Shown here one piece after another: positions 1 to 12,168 of a stretch of 64,000 bases of DNA. Source of the DNA: Benincasa hispida (lineage: Eukaryota > Streptophyta > Magnoliopsida > Cucurbitales > Cucurbitaceae); the NCBI RefSeq assembly GCF_009727055.1, contig NC_052350.1, forward strand, positions 31,696,843 through 31,760,842, read 5' to 3'. Under the pieces are notes generated by a model, which did not search any database, was not told the origin of the DNA, and was given only the letters and a program-made list of their open reading frames with translations. Both the position numbers and the translations under genes were made by a program. Positions within the stretch are counted from its first letter, which is position 1. Each line of letters opens with the position of its first letter.

Positions 1-1853
1 TGAAGAACTATTTCTTCTAGTGTTTCCTCGATCGAACTCAGCAATGTGTCCAACAGCGCAACGCAACATGAGCAAACCAGTGAACAACACGAACTGTAAG
101 ATCCTCGATCCTCAACCTTTGAATGCAAACTCGATACTACCATGAGGCTACCTTGGTATTCTCGGTGTGAAAATCTTGGAGGTGTGGGCTCTATATGGAT
201 TTGGAAGAGGGAAGGAGGAATTGGACAATCAAGTAAACGATCTAGTAAGTGGGAGAATGAGAAAGTCTATCATATAGACTTGGGTACTCGATCATTTAGT
301 AGAGAATGACTATCGTATAGGATACTCGTTCCTTGATCATTTACTCTCTCAAAGCTATCGTATAGACTTGCTTTATTCACGTTGGATTACGAAAAAAATG
401 AAAACGTTTTTTATTTTATCCATCAATTATAAAAAACTGATTATAACTTCCCATTAAGTTTGTTATTTGAGAAAAAAATAACAAATTATTTTAAAATTAA
501 TTTGTTATAAATAAATATAATAACTAATTTATCATATTATATTTATAACCTATAGTTTTAATATCACATCATATGTAATATATAAACCATAGTTTTTTTT
601 CTCCTTTATGGCATTTAAATAAATCATATTTATATTAATTCCTTCATCCAATTAATGTATCAAATACATCAAATCAATTATATCACATATAATTAAATTA
701 ATTTAATTATGTCATATATAATTAAATTCCCTCTTGTTAATTTGAACATTTCAAACTAACTCAGAAACTTATTCTCAACTTGCATTTAGTGAGCTACCAA
801 GGGGACCTTTAGACCTGTAGCTTGAAGCTCCAACAGTACGTGAATAACTGACTAAACTCTTTAATCACGATATCCGCCATCCATTAACTACCGGGCACTT
901 CATTAAAGACCGATAGCTGCACTCTTTGCACTACAGATATATTTCTGTGTCCATCGAATATAACCAATCATGGGTACGATGACCCTTCACAGATGCTCGT
1001 ACGTATAGCTGGACCAATTTACCGTTTTGCCCCTACAGTTACATTTAAATCCTTAAGTACCACTGATTCCTCTAATGAACAATACATCATAGTCCCACTA
1101 TGAGTAAACCCTTCTTGGGCCATGAGAAGATATGGTGCCACATTATTCAAGCCCTGAAATTTGCCCTTAAGGGAGCAATTAATCTATTACCCCTACTTCG
1201 GGGAAGAAGTGAATTCCGTTTTGTGTAGCTGAGTTCCCAACTCTCCAATCAGACGAATCCCCAAAGTGGTAGGTTTGAGTTGGTGATTTGGCCACTTGCA
1301 CCCATGTAAATCAAAGGACCGCCCTCATAGGCAAGAGTTCCCAACTCACTCAGGATTAAGGTCATGTTACTTGTGGTCATCCTAGTGAAATGAAAGTCGC
1401 TATCATGAACGACGTTATATAACGTGACTAAACATTTCGTGGTCCGGTCTTATACAAACTCCTTTATCTAGAGCATCCCCGCTCGCATGTCTAATACACG
1501 AATGGTCTAATCCAGACCATTTGTAGCACTTTACAATACTTGTAACACCTACAAAGCGGGTCATACTTGTAGTGTCACCAGGATAAGGTTTCCCTCCTTT
1601 ATCCATATACTATAGACCATTTAGGTTATCACTTAAAGCATGATCTACTTGTATGTCTCTACATATATGCTTAAGTTACAACGATAACCAGGGATCTTAG
1701 TTTATTGGTTTGTGGTTAATGAAACTAAAATATCTCATATTTTATAGATTGAAGTGAATAAAATATCTCATATTATAAATCACAAAACTGTTTGTTCATA
1801 CAAATGTTTACAAACTACAGGACCCTACGAGATTTAAGGCATTAACCCCAACA
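1..1853 (-). mobile_element. Ty1/copia LTR, cut by the window edge
   Basis: A non-coding copia-type LTR read on the minus strand; it starts with TGTTGGGGTT (plus-strand end AACCCCAACA at 1844-1853). It is closely related to the copies at about 6121-8305 (minus), 46845-48115 (minus, partial) and 62215-63556 (plus). All share blocks such as the wording around 1140-1200 (CCCTTAAGGGAGC). The element's other parts would lie left of the window. Small ORFs inside, for example 1415-1606, are fortuitous. The family assignment rests on the copia primer site beside the plus-strand copy at 63558. Confidence 0.7.
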
Positions 1854-2223
1854 GTGCTGACTGGATTGAAAGCTAATCATGTACTGGGTACACGATTATC
1901 CTCCCCAAAAAACTATCCTATTTTTTCAATACTTTCCATTCTCACCTATTTTTTAAAATTCTTTCCTATCTACCATTTTTGTCATTAGTTTGAAAAATCA
2001 CTATATTTTTTAATTTTACCCTAATTTTCGTTTATTGTTTATTCTAATTTTTCCCATTTTAGTAAACAAAAATCTTTTCCTATTTTTTTCTCTCTGCTTT
2101 CCGTTTTTGTAGTATCACATAACTGATATACATCATTTTAAAAATATTAATTGATTGATATAACTAAATATCAATCTTTTAATTTTCCTTCTTCTTTATC
2201 ATTTATCTCTTTTGTCTTCCTTG
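1854..2223. other. AT-rich intergenic DNA, nothing recognised
   Basis: AT-rich sequence between the copia LTR and the solo LTR. I see no ORF, tRNA or repeat of note. Confidence 0.5.
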
Positions 2224-2228
2224 ATCAT

Positions 2229-3882
2229 TGATGCTTGATTTTATGGAGTGAATTATGGATGATATACGATGGTGAAATTGCGTTGAGCACTCAAGTTTCC
2301 TCAGCGGAGTCCAAGTGTAAATTCCACTGAGTTTCCTGGTAAGTCCAGGGTTGAACTCAGTGATTTGTGAAAACAGGTTACGTTGGTAACTTTTATGAAA
2401 ACTTTGGAAGAACCGGATAAATAAATAAATTGTTGGGATTGTTGTTTGCGTTAATGAAAAATAAACAAATGCTGCAAATTTGAGAAAAGTCAGTTGTAAG
2501 ATAGATGCACTAAGTATGCGGTGAACGGGTTGAAAAGGTCTTCAGCTAGCGTTACTTGGGAATGCGTCAAACTATGCAATCATGCTACAACCATGCAGAG
2601 CAAGTCATTTTCCAATGCAAATACGATGCTCCTAAGTTTAGGATGCATGTGTTGAATGCAAAAGTATCCATAGAGCTTATTCCTAAGTCTCTACTCTTTT
2701 CCTATGCGATGATGCAAATGCATAAAGGCAAGGTGACCGCACACAATCATATTCTATCTCTAGGATGCATGTGATGCGTTAATAGCAAACAGTGTTTATT
2801 CCTAAGCTCCTATCTCTTGATTATGCTTTCTAATTTAGCTCTCCCAAGCCTAGATTCTAACCTGATCTTCCCAAGCCTAGATCATGTCCTTAGACTACCC
2901 TCCCGAGTATCTCTAATGGACGAATGAAGCATACATAATACAAGATAATCATATGGAATGAAGATTCCCTAGTTGTGCTAGCTAAATACTTCTCAACCCA
3001 TTCAACTGATTTAGCCTCATGCGTAAATAACAGAGAGTGAACAGATATAGAGAAGTAGATTCCATTTCAATAAATGAGTGGAGTACAAAATAACAATGGA
3101 AGTTAAAGGTAGAGAGTCTGGTAGCAACTCCTTGCTGACCGAGGCTTTTATACTGTAAATCTTTATTTTGTTCCAAAGATGTTCCTGCTTCCACAGGCGT
3201 TGGCCCTCTCCCTATCCTTGCAGCTTCCAACACTCTCCCAAGCTTACCGGAATGATCTGTCCTCTCTCACGTCCGCCTTGAAGTAAAAGAAAATCTAAGA
3301 GCCAAGCTAAACTCGTAAGATGGTGAACTCATGAACTGATGGAACGATGAACTCCATTTCTGAAGGATGCCTTTGGTATTTATAGAACATCCAGGGTGAA
3401 CGGTGGCATGATTGCACAAATGGGACGGCTTTAATTCCCTGATTGATGCGCCGAATATTTGTCACCGAAAAGCTAAATGTACTTGTTATCGTTAGCGGCT
3501 GTCAACTTAATTCGGATTCGACTGTCATCAACTTTCTGTTCCATCGCGATTAATTAACCTTTCACCCAGATGTGCTCGCCATGTTGCGTCGACCAAGTTG
3601 CGGCAATCCTTCTTGAGAAAATGTTTGTGAACACAATCATCGTAAAGCCTTGTGGTGATGCTGCGCTCAACCAATAATTTCCTATGATCGCAATTTCTCC
3701 TTGCGTCATCGCATATTCTGCACAAAAATACAAAAATCAACTGTTCTAATGCAATGAACGCATGCGACCGCAATATTATGAATCTGCTACTTTTTGGATG
3801 AAATTTAATATATTTTATCAACGCAAGCCAATATTGTTTAAGAACTTAGCACTATGATAACATGCGTTTCTGCCCGTTATCA
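2229..3882 (-). mobile_element. Solo LTR, Tat/Athila-type gypsy, with perfect TSD
   Basis: The unit starts TG (2229) and ends CA (3881-3882) on the plus strand. It is flanked by the 5-bp direct repeat ATCAT at 2224-2228 and 3883-3887, the signature of an integrated LTR. On the minus strand it begins TGATAACGGGCAGAAACGC and can fold back on ATGTTATCA. It is homologous to the LTR at 25854-29404: both have the GGTAAGTCCAGGGT block and the tract with AAGCCTAGATTCTAACCTGA. A TATAAATA box lies on the minus strand at 3377-3384. No internal domain or primer site remains, so this is a solo LTR left by LTR-LTR recombination. The ORFs at 2556-2774 and 2982-3821 are not genes. Confidence 0.85.
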
Positions 3883-4032
3883 ATCATCATCAAGTAAGTA
3901 TTTTTAATTTCTCATTTTGACTAATGTAATTCCATTCTCATTTCAATTTGGCAGCTATAGATTTACATTCCTTTTTTAATTTCCTTCATTCATAAATTAC
4001 ACACAAAAGAAAGAAAGAAGCCACAAATAAAG

Positions 4033-4100
4033 ATGTCGGAAGGCAAGGACGCCATGAAAGAAATTGACATGTACGAAAAAATGTAGATTCAGGCCATGGA
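4033..4100 (+). pseudogene. Possible dynein light chain (LC8) first-exon fragment with nonsense codon
   Basis: From ATG 4033 the frame reads MSEGKDAMKEIDMYEKM, a TAG stop (4084-4086), then IQAME, followed by GT at 4101 that could be a splice donor. This resembles the start of plant LC8-type dynein light chains, where the stop position normally holds a glutamine. It is preceded by a purine-rich leader-like stretch (about 4000-4030). I did not find a convincing second exon downstream: after a possible acceptor near 4241 the sequence does not resemble the LC8 core. If the assignment is right, it is a dead or truncated copy. A chance match of about 23 residues remains possible. Confidence 0.45.
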
Positions 4101-4690
4101 GTATGCATCTACCTTTGATCTCTTTGTCATCTCTGATTCCTCTTTCTTGTTGCCTAAATCAAGAAGAAACACTATACAATTTCATTTCATTTCTTTTCAT
4201 GATATAAAATAAAATATAATTAATTTATTAAGATTTTGAACAGACTTATGAAACTGGTTGGTAATGCGAGGTGGATTCCAAGTTTGGCTTCTTATTCAAT
4301 AAGATAACAATGTGATTTTGAAGAGATTGAGGGTGTACATTTCGTTAATAGGGTCTTAATTTTGGTTTTATCATTAATAATCATTATCAAATCGTGATCC
4401 GTCAATAATTAAATAGTAATCAATATCATTAGCAATCAATATTATTTGGTAATTCATACAACAAAACTTAAAGAAAAATCGAAGGACTAAGGAATTTGTG
4501 TGCGTAAAGCTATGCGCTTCTCTCTGTACGGTTGACTTCATCAGGCAATATCGAGGAGGGGGGAGGGAAGGAGGGGTTCTGAAGAATGGTGAAATAAAAT
4601 TGCGAAAACGAAAAGTGCACAATGCAAACGAATGTGTGGATAATCAATCGAACAAATTACTTAGCTTGGGTATTTATGGTTTAATTCATT
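4101..4690. other. AT-rich DNA, nothing recognised
   Basis: No coding signal is credible here. The overlapping ORFs at 4374-4622 (minus) and 4498-4710 (plus) are antisense to each other and contain only low-complexity composition. A G-rich purine run lies at about 4555-4580. Confidence 0.4.
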
Positions 4691-4699
4691 CCTCATCAA

Positions 4700-5932
4700 C
4701 TCTATCATAGACTATTCAAAAGATGCATGAAAATATTCGAATTAAAACTTAGCCTACTCAATTGGAATCCTAACCTGTAGTCCCAAAAATCAAGTTAATT
4801 AATAGGAAAAGCGAGAATCCTCAACCAATCAATCAACAAACAGGCATTAAGATTCAAGGTAAAGCTAAGCCAATTAATCGATTTCCATCGTCTAACCAAT
4901 TAATTCAGCGAGATTTATCTAAGTTAGAAAGTAAATGCTTGCTAAATGAAATCTCAATTTCATACAACAAACTAACTTAACTCATGCTTCTAGGTGACAA
5001 CTACCTAACGATTACAAATTAGAGCCAATCAAAGTAATCAATTAAACATGCATAACTAATTTTTCAGATTATCCCATACACAAAAATTGAAGAATATGCT
5101 CAAGATAAATCTCATAAATTCATAATAAACTCACAGAATTACAATACAAGTCTCAAGAATTGAATTGGAACGAAATTAAACTAACTAATTCAAGCTAATT
5201 TCTTACCCCTTAGCCTCAAAACATGTTCGAAATCAATACAATTGGCAAAGGGGAAGAAATTTTTACAGAATTTTAGTGCAAAAGGGAACTAAAACAAGGT
5301 TGGAACAAAGTGGCAGTGCTCAAGATCAGGTGTACTTGGTATGATGTAGTCGGCTGATCCAAATTGTTCTTTTATAAAACTGTCGCAGTGTCACAACATC
5401 AGGAAAAGCGTTGCAATGCTGCGACGCAAATTGGCCGAGCGTTACAGCATTTCCTTGACGTTATGTTGCGCGTGCACTAAGGTTGAATGCCCATCAAACC
5501 ACGTAGTATTGCAACGCTCTAGAGGAGCATTGCAACGCTGTCTATTTTGTCTTAGAGTGTTGGAAGGCGGTGTTGGTGAGCGATTCAATGGTGGCATTGG
5601 GGATACAACGGTGGCATTGGGTTATCTCCGGAGCGTTGCAATGCTTGGGGCAATGCTGCCCTACATCTGAGCATTCTGTCCAATAGCATTAAGTTGGCAT
5701 TGGACTTAGGTTTAATGAGAGCATTGCAACGGTTGACAAGACAACATCCTTCATTCCTTCGCCATTTGATCAATTTAGCTCCCAACTTCATCATTTTAGC
5801 GCCTTTTTGTCTCGAACATTTAATCCAACTATTTGTACACTCGAGTCCTACAAAATAATCAATTTAACCAAATTAAGTAGCTAAACAACCTTGAGTTAAG
5901 CAGAAGAAGATAGCACATTTTTAGTGCTATCA
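4700..5932 (-). mobile_element. Gypsy-type LTR with GC-rich core (left boundary approximate)
   Basis: Read on the minus strand it begins at 5932 with TGATAGCAC, five to six bases, then GTGCTATC. This is a terminal hairpin like those of the Tat-type LTRs elsewhere in the window. The left part resembles Athila-type LTR wording (AATTAATCGATTTCC, CATTAAGATTCAAGG). Its centre (5400-5760) is unusually GC-rich and repeats the words GCGTTGCAATGCT and GCATTGCAACG in both orientations. No target duplication was found, so the left end is approximate. ORFs at 5416-5670 and 5585-5794 are by-products of this GC-rich core. Confidence 0.5.
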
Positions 5933-6120
5933 CTTATCTTAGGAGTGGAGCTTATGTTGGCTAGAAGAGAATGAGGAGAAAAATGGATTAAGTGTTAGTA
6001 GGATAAAGTTGGATGCATGGCACAAAGGAGTCTGGCAATTTGATTAAGTGTTAGTAGAGAAGGAGTGAAACTTAAATCTTTATTGGGAGTATGGACAACT
6101 TCAACTCTAAAGGAAATCGG
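5933..6120 (+). mobile_element. Left part of gypsy (Tekay/Del-like) LTR interrupted by copia LTR
   Basis: This stretch uses the same vocabulary (ATTAAGTGTTAGTAG, GGATGCATGG) as the LTR sequence that resumes at 8306. It is inferred to be one LTR split by the copia LTR insertion at about 6121-8305. Its true 5' end is missing or hidden behind the LTR that ends at 5932. Confidence 0.45.
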
Positions 6121-8305
6121 ATTCGAGATTTCCATGAGCAGCAGAAACAAGATTATTCCAAATCACAATGAATGAATATTACATTTACAGTCAACTTACA
6201 AACAAGCGGTTATACAATTCTTACAGAAATTACAGCATGAAAAATACAAATGCACAAAGAACAAACTCTACACACATTTGAAGATGCATCTCCACGCTCC
6301 TTCGTGCACGACCACTCGAACAATAGCAACCTCGAACACTTGATTTACACGACCACAACACAGCACGAACTCTTTGCACTCATCCTCAACGATCGCCTCG
6401 GTCACGAACTCCTCAGCAACACGAACGGCTTCCACAGCACCACGAATGGCCTCCATAAAACCTCGACAGTGTCGAGTTATGTATGACACCACCAACAAGT
6501 CTACCTTGGTATTCTCGGTGTGAAAATCTAGAGGGTGGGCTCTGTTCGGACTTGGTATGAGGCAGACGAAGGAGGAAACACCGATCGTGTACACGACTGG
6601 GAAGTGGGAGATGGTGGAGACCTATCGTATAGGTCGATGCCCAATTGTTTAGATAAAGCTAAGCGATTGTCTAGCAAAAGTTATGTGATCGTTTAGCTCA
6701 GTTTGTTGTCTACAGACATTACAGGATCGTTTATTTTGGGCAAGCAATCGTCTAGTAAAACTATGCGATCGTTTGGTAAATACTGTACGATCGTTTAGCT
6801 CACCACTACACGATTGTTTAGCTCGCCCTAGTCATCGTTTAGTAAATCTGTATTTACTTAATGACTCCGTGAGTTTCTTTTGCGCGAGAGAGAAATCTCA
6901 AAAACTTTTTGGGAAAAACTTTTAAGCCTTTGTAAAACTTTTTAAAATTAGGAAAACCATTTTCCTTTTAAACTCATGGTTACCATGAATCTAATAACCA
7001 CCCACTCATTTGGTTATTAAAGAAAAAGAATTAATTATCCAATAATTAATATTATTATAAATATAAATGATAACCAACTTATCATACTATATTTATAATC
7101 TATAGTTTTAATATTTCATCTCATGAAACATATAAACCATAGTTCTTTTTCAATTCCATGGTACTTAATGTAAATCTCATTTACATCAATCCTCCACTAG
7201 GTATATCTCATACATCATACCGATTATATCATATATAATAAAAAAACCTCTTGCCAATTTGAACATTTCAAATCAACACCAAGAACTAATCCTTAACTGA
7301 ATCCATTGAACTACCAAGGGAACCTCATGGACCTATAGCTTAAAGCTCCAACGGTATGTGAATAACTGACTAAACTCTGTAGTTACATGATCTATCATCC
7401 GTTAACTGCCAGACACTCCCTAAAGATTAACAGCTGAACTCTCCTTACCACAAATATATTATGTGTCCATCTTAACCAATTAGCAGTGCGACAACCTTTC
7501 ACAGATCGCTCGTAAGTACAGTTGAGCCAATAACCGTTATGCCCCTGTAATTACATCTGTCTCCTTAAGTACCACTGATCCCTCTAATGAACATAAGTCA
7601 TAATCCTACTATGACTGAGTCTTCTCTTCCAAAGAGAAGTTGTGGCCACTATGTTCAAGCCCCGGAATCAACCCTTAAGGGAACAATCTCTCTACTTATC
7701 CCTGCTTTGGGAAAGGAGTGAATTTCATCTTGTGGATTGAGTTCCCAACTCCTAGATCAGACAAGTCCCCAAAAAGGTAGGTATATTGAGTTGGCAATCT
7801 AGCCGCTTTCACCCTACTAATCAAAGGACCGCCCTCAAAGGCAGGAGTTCCCAAAACACTCAGTATTGAGGTCGTGTCACTTATGGTCGTTTAGGTGAGA
7901 TGCAAGTCTCTAGTATCAACGGCGTTATATACAGATTCTAGTCATCTCGTGGTTCAGGTCTTATACAAACTCTTTGTATAGGACACCCTCGCTCGCACGT
8001 CTCCACATGAATGGTCGGATCAACCATCTGTAGTAGTTTACAACACTTATAAACCTCTACAAAGTGGGTCGTATCCATAGTGTCACAGGATCAGGTATCC
8101 CACTTTAATTCTTATACTACAGACCTATTTAGGTTATCATTTAAGGCATGATCCACTTGTATATCACATATACATGCTTAAGTTCACATAAGATAACCAA
8201 GGAGCTTTGTTTATTGGATATGAGTAAATTCTAGAATTAAATAATACTTATTTTTATTGATTAAACAATGTGTACTCCGGGAGAATTAGGACACCAATCC
8301 TAACA
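6121..8305 (-). mobile_element. Ty1/copia LTR, second copy
   Basis: On the minus strand it starts TGTTAGGATTGG (plus-strand end at 8305). It runs through the same blocks as the copy at 1-1853, for example CAAAGGACCGCCCTCA (8-bp variants aside) and the CTACCTTGGTATTCTCGG tract at about 6502. The segment 6600-6850 carries several close copies of the 12-mer ACGATCGTTTAG. No internal domain is attached, so it is probably a solo LTR, but I could not find a matching 5-bp duplication at the left edge. The two ORFs in 6250-6594 (opposite strands) are not genes. Confidence 0.65.
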
Positions 8306-11084
8306 ATTCATCATCCTAAGGTTGGAAGCGTAGTTGAGAAGTTTTGGACTCATACCTTGTAGACAAAGAAAATGCTCATCTAGGAAGCTTGGTTGGACAT
8401 ATGAGGGGAAATTATGACTGGAATCTTAAGTGTTAAGAGTTAGTTAAGTGTTGGGCACATGATAGGGCAATTCTAAGTGCATAGGACTCTACCTAGGACA
8501 CATGATGGGACACTTTGAGCACTTGATCTTAAGAGATTGGTCTTGGATACTTCATCTAAAGGAATGATGCATTGGGAACATAGTTGGGCGCATAGAAGGA
8601 GCGTTGTGGACACATGGTTGGTTAAGAATAAAAATTTGGCAAAGTGTTGGACAGAATAAGAGTATGATCAACTCATTAAACTTGGTAAATAAATAGAGGG
8701 TTGTATAGTATAACTTTGAATGCACGATTGGATGCATAGAAGGATATTCTTGGACAATATCTTGACACATGAGAGGTTAACAAGTATAGAACATCTACCT
8801 TGAGGAGAGTTGTACTATGAAACCCTAAGTGAAGCACTTGGATGCATACTTGGAGAATATATGAGCTTAGGCGCATAGTTTGGGAATGATGCACTAGATA
8901 TCAACATTAGACAAGAGAGGGGAGGTCATCTTAGATGCATGACCTCAAGGGGTTAACTTTGGTATGTCTTGGACACATAAAGACATCTTGGACGCATAAG
9001 AAGACTATGCTTGGGCGCATGCTTAAAGAATAAGGAGGATGAGTGTGCTTGGACACTTAGGAAAAATAAATAAGGGAGAAACCATGTGTCGAAAGGGAGG
9101 AAAAAACCAAGAAAATGAGAAAAAATGGAGGGTGGACGCATGGTATGGACTATGCGTCCAAATTTGATCACTCAATCGGGAATTGAAGCCATATAGGTTG
9201 GAGTTGGAAGTAGAAGGTGGCAAAAGGAGAAGAAAAATTGGCTAAGTATAAGAGAGGTGGTCGACTCTGAGGTGATTGAGACTTAGAAACATGAGTTGGT
9301 GCATGCAGGTGAAGTGGCTAACTCTGGGGTGAGAATGCTTTAAGAGTTGACGCTTAGACAAAATTGCTAGGAGCTATCAACCAAAGAGATGAAGAAAAGG
9401 TGACAAGGATGACTTGGAAAAGTCTATAAATACCAAGAAGGAGAGTTAATTTTACTTCATAATCTCGTGAAGCCCTTGAGAAATTCAAGAGAGAGGTGTG
9501 AGAGGAAGAACTTAGGAAATTGAGGTGAGAAAGAGGAGGCAAACCATCACTGACATCATTTGTCGACAAGCTATGCGTTTCAACTAAGGAGCAAGAGGCA
9601 TCCAACAAGGCGAGTATAAGCTAAGGTCGATTAAGCATCCAACTGGAGGAGGGATGTGTCCAACCTAGTTGGGGAAGACTGACTGCATGTCCAAAAGGTC
9701 TGAATAAGTCCATCTATGTGCCCACAACTGTCTTGGGTTGATAAAACCCTAGTTTTACATTCATTGGAGTTGGTAAGCTAAAGTTAGGGCCAATAAGGTA
9801 TTCTAAGGTTATTTTAGCCTTAACTATGGGATTCTAAGAAAACTTTTGATAAATTCAGGAACGTTGATGATTGGAGAAAACCGGGAATTCAAGAGTAGAC
9901 TAGGAAGCTAGGAAGACTTGGAGAAAGAAGAATCCTCACCAATAAATAGTGAGTTGTTTTACTTTCAAATACTTTAATCTATATTCTATGTATATACTAT
10001 TATAGTAAGTATGTTTGAGGAAAAACTTGGCATGATTTATTTTACATATTTCTCTACTGATAATATGTTTTATCTCCGAATATGCAAGAAAGCATGTTTT
10101 ACAACAAAATTTACCTACTATTTAATTTCTTTCGAAATAACGATTTGGATTAAAGTCTCTTGGTTTGGTTTGAAAACTCGTATTTATGGTGGTTTTTAAA
10201 ATGTAAAAATGGTTTTCAAACTATGTACCTTAAAATAAGGATTCCCTATACTCAAGGACGAGGAAAAGGTATAGAGGAAATGCAGAGCTCCCGATACTCA
10301 AGAAGATAAAGGTATCCGAGAAGTACAGGGCTTTGGGACCCACCTTAGTACAAATGTAGACTTTAGAACATGTGCAGGGGTTTTTAACCTTTTGGGGGCA
10401 TGACCATGTGTATGTAGATCGAGACATTGACATTGGTGTAGTGGATTCACTCTACCCCAACTAAGATTTGGGTATAAGGCTTGTTATGGTTTTCGTATCC
10501 TGTATAAGATTTATGTGGATTTGATTCTTAGATATGTTTGAGTAAAGTTACAATCACATCATTTTACTGTTTGCAATATTTTATATGTTGATGCTCATAT
10601 TTTGGGATTTATCTGGCTACTTCAATATTGGGTTGCTGGTTTACGTTATGAACGATTTCATAAATGTTTTTGAAAGAAAAACCTATGTTTGTAATAAAAT
10701 CACCACTCATTGGACTTCCCAGCTCATGTTTTCCAAATGTTTTGTTTTTCCCCTAGGTAGCGGAAAGAGTTGATTTTCATGCACCACACAAGGATGAGGT
10801 CTATCACACCATAAAATTAATGTTCTTTTTATAAGTTTTATGGGAAGTTTGGGTAGTGTGAAGTTGGGTTTGGAGTTCGTAAAACAATTTGTACGAACAT
10901 ATAAGTTGTGTAAACTTTAAGCTGTCTATAATAAAATAATTAATTTCCAAATTAAGTTATCTACTTGGTTTTATAAGTTGTTGGGCAAAACAGATCAAGG
11001 CGGATAGTAAGTATCACAAAAAAGTGGTATTTTCTTCACGCCTCCTCTTAGGTGAAAGAGGTAAATCTGAAAGGGGGTGTGACA
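8306..11084 (+). mobile_element. Gypsy (Tekay/Del-like) LTR, main part, no internal region
   Basis: This LTR-like sequence ends at 11084 with GGGGGTGTGACA, a terminus typical of Tekay/Del-type gypsy LTRs. It has the repeated word TTGGACGCAT/TTGGATGCAT throughout 8700-9200. No primer-binding site or gag follows 11084, so it is a solo or truncated LTR. It is related in wording and in its terminus to the LTR at 29689-32105. ORFs of 60-85 codons within it (8552-9608, 10011-10773) show no domain and lie on both strands, so I do not call genes. Confidence 0.6.
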
Positions 11085-11900
11085 AATTATAACAATTTCC
11101 ATCAACTTCAATCAAGTTTCTCGAAATTTCCATCAATATCGATATCTTTATAAAATCGAGACCTCGATATTTCGAACCTTGGTTGTAAGATAATTTTTTC
11201 TCATTTCTCTTTTCTCCCTTCTTAGTTTTGTTTTCAATTCTTAAGAAACATGTGTAATTGACAATAAATTTTTGCTTCTCGTCTCCTTAAGAAAATGATT
11301 ATCAAGATTGAATGCAAAATTTTTAATCATGAAATCCGGGTTTTTCCTGTGTCCTATTTCCAAATATTCAAAACATAAATAAAAATTGTGTATAGGTGTG
11401 TTTTTAAAAAATTTAATTAATACGCACCACACAATTTTTCGTTAAATAAGCACTCGTATGATAATCATTTCGTTATTAATTTATCAATTTTAAATAAAAA
11501 AAAGTTGCATTTTTAGTTAAATTCTAAGAATAAAACACAAATTTTTAAAATTTCGGGTCAAAGTGCAGTTCTAACGAACAATATGCTATACCTTTATCTT
11601 TTGTCTTGGAATGAAGAAAAAAAAATAGTTTTCATTTAAGCAATGCGCTCATAATAAAATAATAATAATTTTGTAAAATTACCTAACTAATTGAAGAATA
11701 CCTGCATGACTCATGAGATTATTAGCACCAAATTCGTACCATAATTGCTCTCAAAGCAGTAGTCATTCTACGACACACCAACGATTTTGATCAACATACA
11801 GTTCTAATAAATAATATGCTATATCTTTATCTTTTGTCTTTGAATAGAGAACAAATAAAATTACCTTTTATTTAAATAATGCATCCCGAGTAATTTAGGT
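11085..11900. repeat. AT-rich DNA with a degenerate duplication
   Basis: A segment around 11563-11650 (CAGTTCTAACGAACAATATGC, continuing with CTTTATCTTTTGTCTT) recurs at about 11800-11880 with mismatches and is followed by a similar ATTTAA...AATGC tail, an offset of about 237 bp. The first 100 bp (11095-11190) contain the TTTCCATCAATATCGATAT wording that reappears, diverged, at 19620-19720. No gene seen. The region immediately precedes the presumed leader of the transporter gene. Confidence 0.45.
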
Positions 11901-11915
11901 TTGTAAGAAACTGAA

Positions 11916-12168
11916 TTGCATCGAACCGGACCAGCCGATATGGTCGGTTCGGTTCAATACTTCGACCGGCCCGCTTATACGAGGGTAATGGAGGGATTTG
12001 TCTCCTTCTCACTCAGTTGGCAACTTGCCGACTGCTCTGTTACCATTGCCTCTCTCTCTCTCAGCTTCCGTCGGCCGCTCGCCTCCGTATGCCGCTTGCC
12101 TTCCGTTCGGTCTTCTTCCACTTCCACTTCCACTTTACTCTTATCAGCTAGATAAGAGGATTTTCTAG
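11916..12168 (+). promoter_or_regulatory. Putative promoter-proximal region and 5' leader exon of the GONST3 homologue
   Basis: The composition changes sharply here to GC- and CT-rich, with a (CT)n run at 12051-12062 and TTCCACTTCCACTTCCAC at 12116-12133, as in many plant 5' leaders. A good donor (CTAG|GTACCC) lies at 12168/12169. A strong pyrimidine tract and TAG acceptor sit directly before the ATG at 14892. I infer a leader exon here joined to the coding exon by a 2.7-kb intron. The 79-codon ORF at 11916-12155 would be an upstream ORF, not a protein gene. RNA reads would be decisive. Confidence 0.35.

Noticed and set aside
6250..6594. ORFs of 78 and 108 codons on opposite strands
   Set aside because: They overlap each other inside a copia LTR and have no recognisable domain.
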